A stretch of 64,000 bases of DNA, taken from positions 75,216,134 through 75,280,133 of the forward strand of contig NC_064435.1 of NCBI RefSeq assembly GCF_023343835.1. The letters are read 5' to 3'. This document shows, one piece after another, positions 61,301 through 64,000 of this stretch. The notes under the pieces are model-generated. The model saw only the letters and a list, made by a program, of their open reading frames with translations, made no database searches and was not told where the DNA came from. This stretch comes from Lagopus muta (lineage: Eukaryota > Chordata > Aves > Galliformes > Phasianidae). Positions within the stretch are counted from its first letter, which is position 1; each line of letters opens with the position of its first letter. Made by a program: the position numbers and the translations under genes.

Positions 61301-62072
61301 GATGTGATCTAGCAAATAGCATCAAGCAATATCCACAGAAGAGATATTTTGATGATTAATCATTGAGTGACTAATTTCTTAGGGAATTTGAGTAAACACC
61401 AGGATAAATCTATTCTATGTACCAATCACATTGGTAGCCTGTATAGCAGGAACCAGAGCTTGGCGCTGCATATTTTCCAGGACTAAATGGCAAAAAAAGT
61501 GAAATCCCTCACCCATACACTAGTTTTGCAATTTTTCATATTCTGAAGCAAGCAGTCCTGAAGAGCCTACTTGAAATCAGTGTGTAATTTTAAGTTTTCT
61601 GAGATAGGAAGTTTATTAAACTAAGAAACGTTTATTCTCTGACTTGTGTGTAAGTGAACACCTGCTCTCTGAAGTGTCTGAGGCTTACAAATAGATAGCA
61701 TCGTTTTCAACTCTGGTTGGCACACTAGTAAATATGAGAAAGAACATTAGCACCTTCTACCATGTCTCTTAATATTTTCTTTACCAAATTTCTTTCTTTA
61801 CAGATGATCGGAGATTACCTTATAGGGCTTGAAGCTGAATCAGGATCTCGTGCCATTACCGTTCCTATTATTGTCCCCAGCTCAATATCTTCATGAACCT
61901 CAAAAAGGTAAGAAGATCTACTGAAGACAGGAGGCTCATCTACATCCTCTACAGAAATTTTCACAATAGTTGTATCTTTGAAAGGCCCAAGGTAATAGAA
62001 GCGTGGATCCACATGGGTATTCTCAGCTTCTACTTTCAAGGTATAAAGCCTTCTTGTCTCATAGTCCAATGG
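44598..62072 (-). CDS. CDH7: Cadherin-7 (type II classical cadherin), 3' half of gene, six exons
   Basis: A calcium-dependent homophilic adhesion receptor of the plasma membrane. The joined exons (62072-61819, 58537-58401, 56376-56255, 48158-48050, 46125-45874, 45091-44598) give 1368 nt, 455 residues plus TAA, with no internal stop and matched phases (2, 1, 0, 1, 1). In this partial protein, residues 1-44 end EC3, about 45-150 are EC4, about 150-277 EC5, 278-300 the membrane helix, and 301-455 the tail with p120-binding [16 protein letters not shown] at 323-338 and the beta-catenin-binding region at about 404-447. Calcium-site motifs DVDEPP and DVNDNAP and the four EC5 cysteines are present. 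The tail ([20 protein letters not shown] near the end) fits CDH7 better than CDH6, 8, 9, 10, 12, 18 or 20 as I know them; this assignment is from family knowledge, without a search. The first exons lie beyond the window. Introns total about 16.1 kb here. Confidence 0.93.
45092..45873 (-). other. CDH7: CDH7 intron inside the transmembrane helix codons (782 bp)
   Basis: The shortest intron in the window, phase 1, with GTAAGA donor and a good pyrimidine tract before CCCTTAAAG. It is AT-rich and free of recognised repeats. It splits the membrane helix between the Leu-Leu pair and Val. Confidence 0.8.
45874..46125 (-). CDS. CDH7: CDH7 exon (exon 11): end of EC5 and most of the transmembrane helix
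   Basis: The exon is 252 nt, entering and leaving in phase 1. It reads [18 protein letters not shown], the EC5 motif VVISDNDYP, then [12 protein letters not shown] with the last three EC5 cysteines, a short linker and the hydrophobic stretch [14 protein letters not shown]. The helix is interrupted by the intron and completed by the next exon. The acceptor AATCTATCTAG has a poor pyrimidine tract compared with the other exons. The donor is GTAAGA, a strong match. If this intron were retained, the frame would continue for 14 further residues past Leu-Leu-Gly and stop, giving a cadherin with no catenin-binding tail. This is a reading of the sequence; no transcript supports it here. Confidence 0.93.
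46126..48049 (-). other. CDH7: CDH7 intron within EC5 (1924 bp)
   Basis: A complete phase 1 intron with GTAAAA donor and ATCTATCTAG acceptor. Near its 3' end on the minus strand it has an AAAAT-type simple repeat at about 46165-46203. No transposon or coding relic was seen. Confidence 0.75.
48050..48158 (-). CDS. CDH7: CDH7 exon (exon 10): first half of EC5
   Basis: The exon is 109 nt. It starts in phase 0 with [20 protein letters not shown], continues with [13 protein letters not shown] and ends with one base of the next Asp codon (phase 1). AVDKDDP is the EC5 calcium-type motif and NFT is an N-glycosylation sequon. The acceptor is TTTTTCTCCTGCAG, and the CTGCAG palindrome makes the AG position unambiguous in this frame. 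The donor is GTAAAA. Reading through the donor into the intron would add only Gly-Lys-Ile-Leu before a stop. Confidence 0.91.
49352..49387. repeat. (TA)n microsatellite
   Basis: Eighteen uninterrupted TA units in the 8.1 kb CDH7 intron. Confidence 0.97.
49485..49570 (+). mobile_element. ERVL-type LTR piece (3' end of LTR)
   Basis: The plus strand shows TCTTCCTCATCCACTGGGAA, a G run, and GAGAGTAACTATGTGGTGCT followed by TAGC, matching the end of the avian ERVL-type LTR. It lies in the CDH7 intron, antisense to the gene. It is short and degenerate. Confidence 0.6.
51052..51547 (-). pseudogene. Possible unidentified coding relic in CDH7 intron (two frames)
   Basis: On the minus strand two open segments overlap in different frames: 51547-51344 (67 codons, containing [20 protein letters not shown]) and 51375-51052 (107 codons, containing [20 protein letters not shown] and [20 protein letters not shown]). 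Their amino-acid composition looks more protein-like than that of the surrounding chance frames, with a single +1/-1 shift near 51350-51375. I do not recognise the family. There is no intron-exon structure and no clear poly(A) tail or target duplication. It could be a decayed retrocopy, a transposon gene piece or chance. Confidence 0.3.
54548..54612. repeat. A-rich (AAAAG)n-like purine tract
   Basis: About 65 bp of A with regularly placed G on the plus strand, within the CDH7 intron. Confidence 0.85.
56255..56376 (-). CDS. CDH7: CDH7 exon (exon 9): end of EC4, EC4-EC5 linker
   Basis: The exon is 122 nt. It completes an Asn codon, reads [14 protein letters not shown], then the linker motif [10 protein letters not shown] that binds calcium between EC4 and EC5, and ends [10 protein letters not shown] at a codon boundary (phase 0). 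The Cys in FVCEN is the first of four EC5 cysteines. The acceptor is CTTTCTCTCTTGTCAG, a strong pyrimidine tract. The donor is GTATGA, weaker at +4 to +6 than the other donors here. The intron that follows is by far the longest complete one in the window (8096 bp). Confidence 0.92.
56377..58400 (-). other. CDH7: CDH7 intron (2024 bp)
   Basis: A complete phase 1 intron with GTAAGC donor and CTTGTCAG acceptor. It is AT-rich, with a short TA run near 58117-58130. Nothing else is recognised. A segment near 57725-57765 faintly resembles the CR1 3' region but is too short to call. Confidence 0.7.
58401..58537 (-). CDS. CDH7: CDH7 exon (exon 8): central EC4
   Basis: The exon is 137 nt. It enters with one base completing the split Arg codon, reads [20 protein letters not shown] and then [20 protein letters not shown], and leaves in phase 1. 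LDRE is the conserved mid-domain calcium-binding motif of a cadherin repeat. Two N-glycosylation sequons are visible, NGS and NLS. The acceptor is ATATAG preceded by a C/T-rich stretch; an alternative AG 12 nt further in would break the reading frame to the previous exon. The donor is GTAAGC. The size matches the usual 137 nt exon of this family. Confidence 0.92.
58538..61818 (-). other. CDH7: CDH7 intron between the EC4 exons (3281 bp)
   Basis: A complete intron with GTAATC donor and ATATAG acceptor, phase 2. It contains A runs of about 23 (59566-59588) and 20 (about 60552-60571) and a strongly A-rich plus strand from about 59566 to 59690. No CR1, LTR or coding relic was recognised. Confidence 0.75.
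59566..59690. repeat. Poly(A) run and adjoining A-rich tract
   Basis: A run of about 23 A (59566-59588) is followed by about 100 bp of plus-strand A-rich, T-poor sequence within a CDH7 intron. No retrotransposon body is recognised next to it. Confidence 0.75.
61819..62072 (-). CDS. CDH7: CDH7 exon (exon 7 by type II cadherin numbering): end of EC3, start of EC4
   Basis: The exon is 254 nt and begins in phase 0 with [18 protein letters not shown], the last strands of EC3. It then carries the EC3-EC4 linker [10 protein letters not shown] and the first strands of EC4, including the DPDS calcium motif. It ends in phase 2, with two bases of an Arg codon. The acceptor is a T-rich tract ending TTTTTAG just above 62072. 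The donor after 61819 reads GTAATC. As I recall, 254 nt is the usual size of this exon in type II cadherins. It is the most 5' exon in the window; the preceding exon is not found between 62073 and 64000. It is the only coding exon of this gene in which EC3 residues are visible here. Confidence 0.92.
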
Positions 62073-64000
62073 CTAAAAATGAAGATGATAATAAGCTAGT
62101 AAGTTACATTACGTATGAACAAATGTTGATCTATATATACAGTAAATCAAAGACTGAAGCCTTCACAGATCTTGTTCCAAGTTGGGAGAACCCTAACACA
62201 GTTCAAATTTTTCAGAGTAAAAATCACTTTCCCTACTAAGGAAATCTCAGCTTTTCAGAATTTTCAGAAATTTTAAGGGGAGTTTCTGTAACTAAGTAAT
62301 ACTTGAAATAACACCAGTTGCAGAAAGATTTCTCAGCACAAATTTACTAGTCATTTGGTGAATTTTGCAGTTCTTTCGCAAGCATAGGAATATGAAATAA
62401 TGTTATAAGCATTTAAAAGTCTTAAAATACTGATTTAAAATTCTGACATTGCAGAACAAGGTGCATAATAGTGATATTATTCAAAAAATATACACACCTC
62501 AAAACTCTGTATTTTAATTGTCAAACAAATACCTGGCCTTCAAAATCAGTGGTAGATTTCTTTTTTTTTAAGGACAGGGATTCAAAGTGCTTTATATATA
62601 GTAAGAGCTTAATTCTGTTCCTCATCACTGAATTTCCTGAAACAGTTTTTTTTTTTCCCCAAAATAGATTTAACATTTTTGTCAGCAGTTCCTTTTTAAA
62701 ATGGAAGCAAAAGGCTTAAGGCTAGAAACAATTGTAGATACAAGAAAAAAAAAAAATAACGTTCATCTGTTCCTTCAAATGTTTCCAACTCTCATAGATG
62801 GAAAGTATTAGCTAATAAATCATACTTCCTTAATTCCCTATACATCTCATGGAGATACAAAAATCATTTTCCTTCATCAAAAATGGGTGGTAGAAATCTT
62901 GTTTCTTTTCTCTTTGCTGCCTTTAAATACAAATATTGTTCATGCAAGGTGCTAGGAAGACAGCCTAGAGCAGAAGGATGCAGTCCAGACAAATTGTAGT
63001 CTTCATGCTGCTTCAAACTTTCTTTTGAAAGCAGTCAGAGCAGAAGAAAGAATATCTAAGAATATACGTAGGAAGTGCATCATAGTGTTGTTATATAAGC
63101 TAAACATGTGACTACTGGTATTATCTATAAAGCACAGCACACTGCAGTTAAGGGATGCTGCCTTCCAGCCTAGAGTAAAACAAGACATGTTCTCCAAATA
63201 TATAAAATTGTGACACAGCAACAATGAAGTTAAGCAATTATTTAATCTTTCTCTTACACTGATGCGTAGAAACTGATGGACACGGTAGAGAAACACCAGT
63301 TTTTTTGTAGCTACTCACTAGTGAAAACTGAAATCATAAAGTGTGTAAATAATAAATACTTTCAAAATAGAACAGTCTGAGCATGTTTTTTTCCTTGCTT
63401 GTTAGTATAGTTGTCTGTGCTCTCTGAATGAGAAGCTACTTATCAATACAAGAAAGCATCCTGGTAATTTCTGAACGTGTCAGGTTGTTAACGTCAAAAC
63501 TAGAAGAATTTATTCATTATAAATCATTGGTGACATTTTTGGAGCTGATACCTTACAACATGAATTTCTCACATTTCATCCAGTTGTTAGTGTATTTTTT
63601 AAATATTTTATTGATTTAATATAATAGAGGTTTGTGTGGGAAACCTCAAGCAAGCAAGAAAGAAACAGGCCAAACCTTCGCAGATTTCTAGGAAAAGGAA
63701 AAATATCTGGTCCCTAACTAGGTATTTTCAGATAAATTTCAATGAAAGAACACAAAATAATGTAGATTACAAAAAGGAACTCACTGTCGTCTTTGCAGAA
63801 TGTATCTTTACCTTGGTTGTCATTAGCAAGAGATTAGGAGAGGGATGCTGTGGTATAGTAGTGTTTTGTTTGTTACATAATGCTTAAGGTGTTATTTTGT
63901 GTTAGAAATACTGCATAGATTCTTTAGAAATGCTCAAAATCCCAAAGAAAAGGACTGAGGCACTTCTGGAGGAAAAATTGTTGAGGACCAGGAGAATGAC
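62073..64000 (-). other. CDH7: CDH7 intron (partial, 5' end outside the window)
   Basis: At least 1928 bp upstream of the EC3/EC4 exon. I searched the minus strand for the preceding exon, which would encode the bulk of EC3, and saw nothing resembling it. The sequence is AT-rich with short A and T runs (for example about 62741-62756) and no recognised transposon. The open frames here are short and have no family resemblance. Confidence 0.75.

Noticed and set aside
44598..62072. Assignment to another type II cadherin (CDH6, 8, 9, 10, 12, 18, 20)
   Set aside because: The tail and EC4-EC5 sequence fit CDH7 best from family knowledge; residues such as [14 protein letters not shown] and [16 protein letters not shown] differ from those paralogues as I know them.
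1..64000. CRISPR arrays, tRNA or rRNA genes, bacterial-type operons, plasmid or phage modules
   Set aside because: No direct-repeat/spacer pattern, cloverleaf or rRNA motif was seen; the sequence is vertebrate with spliced exons and vertebrate repeats.

Overview
This is a vertebrate genomic window, most likely from a galliform bird such as chicken. The evidence for a bird is the set of CR1 LINE fragments ending in the typical tandem ATTCTRTG 3' terminus, three copies of a bird-type mariner element with CR1-like age, and degenerate ERVL-type solo LTR pieces. The DNA is AT-rich and eukaryotic throughout, with long introns, canonical GT/AG splice sites and no bacterial or phage gene organisation.

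The only gene supported is the 3' half of CDH7 (cadherin-7, a type II classical cadherin) on the minus strand. Six exons lie at 62072-61819, 58537-58401, 56376-56255, 48158-48050, 46125-45874 and 45091-44598 (stop). They join in one open frame of 1368 nt (455 codons plus stop). Every junction has GT/AG and matching phase. They encode the end of EC3, EC4, EC5, the transmembrane helix and the whole cytoplasmic tail with its p120-catenin and beta-catenin binding regions. The start codon, signal peptide, prodomain, EC1, EC2 and most of EC3 lie beyond position 64000. Together the exons make the membrane-proximal half of a calcium-dependent adhesion receptor. Chicken cadherin-7 is known from migrating neural crest and subsets of neurons.

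Positions 1 to about 44000 are gene-free sequence downstream of CDH7. It holds five CR1 fragments (about 3563-3672, 15063-15823, 22480-22676, 26920-27135, 40377-41203), two full-length but internally deleted mariner copies plus one partial copy (8941-9513, 19505-20076, 31334-31590), ERVL-type LTR pieces (9770-10018, 32325-32435, 36560-36690), an inverted pair of unclassified diverged repeats (10060-10330 and 18410-18670), and many simple repeats. The most striking simple repeat is a perfect GGAA tract of about 51 units at 28779-28983. One more LTR piece, a long TA microsatellite and a possible unidentified pseudogene lie in the 8.1 kb CDH7 intron at 48159-56254.

I found no CRISPR array, no operon, no recognisable RNA gene and no undescribed multi-gene system. 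The points most worth a second look are the GGAA tract, the related mariner deletion derivatives, the period-42 and period-39 minisatellites, and the unidentified two-frame coding relic inside CDH7.
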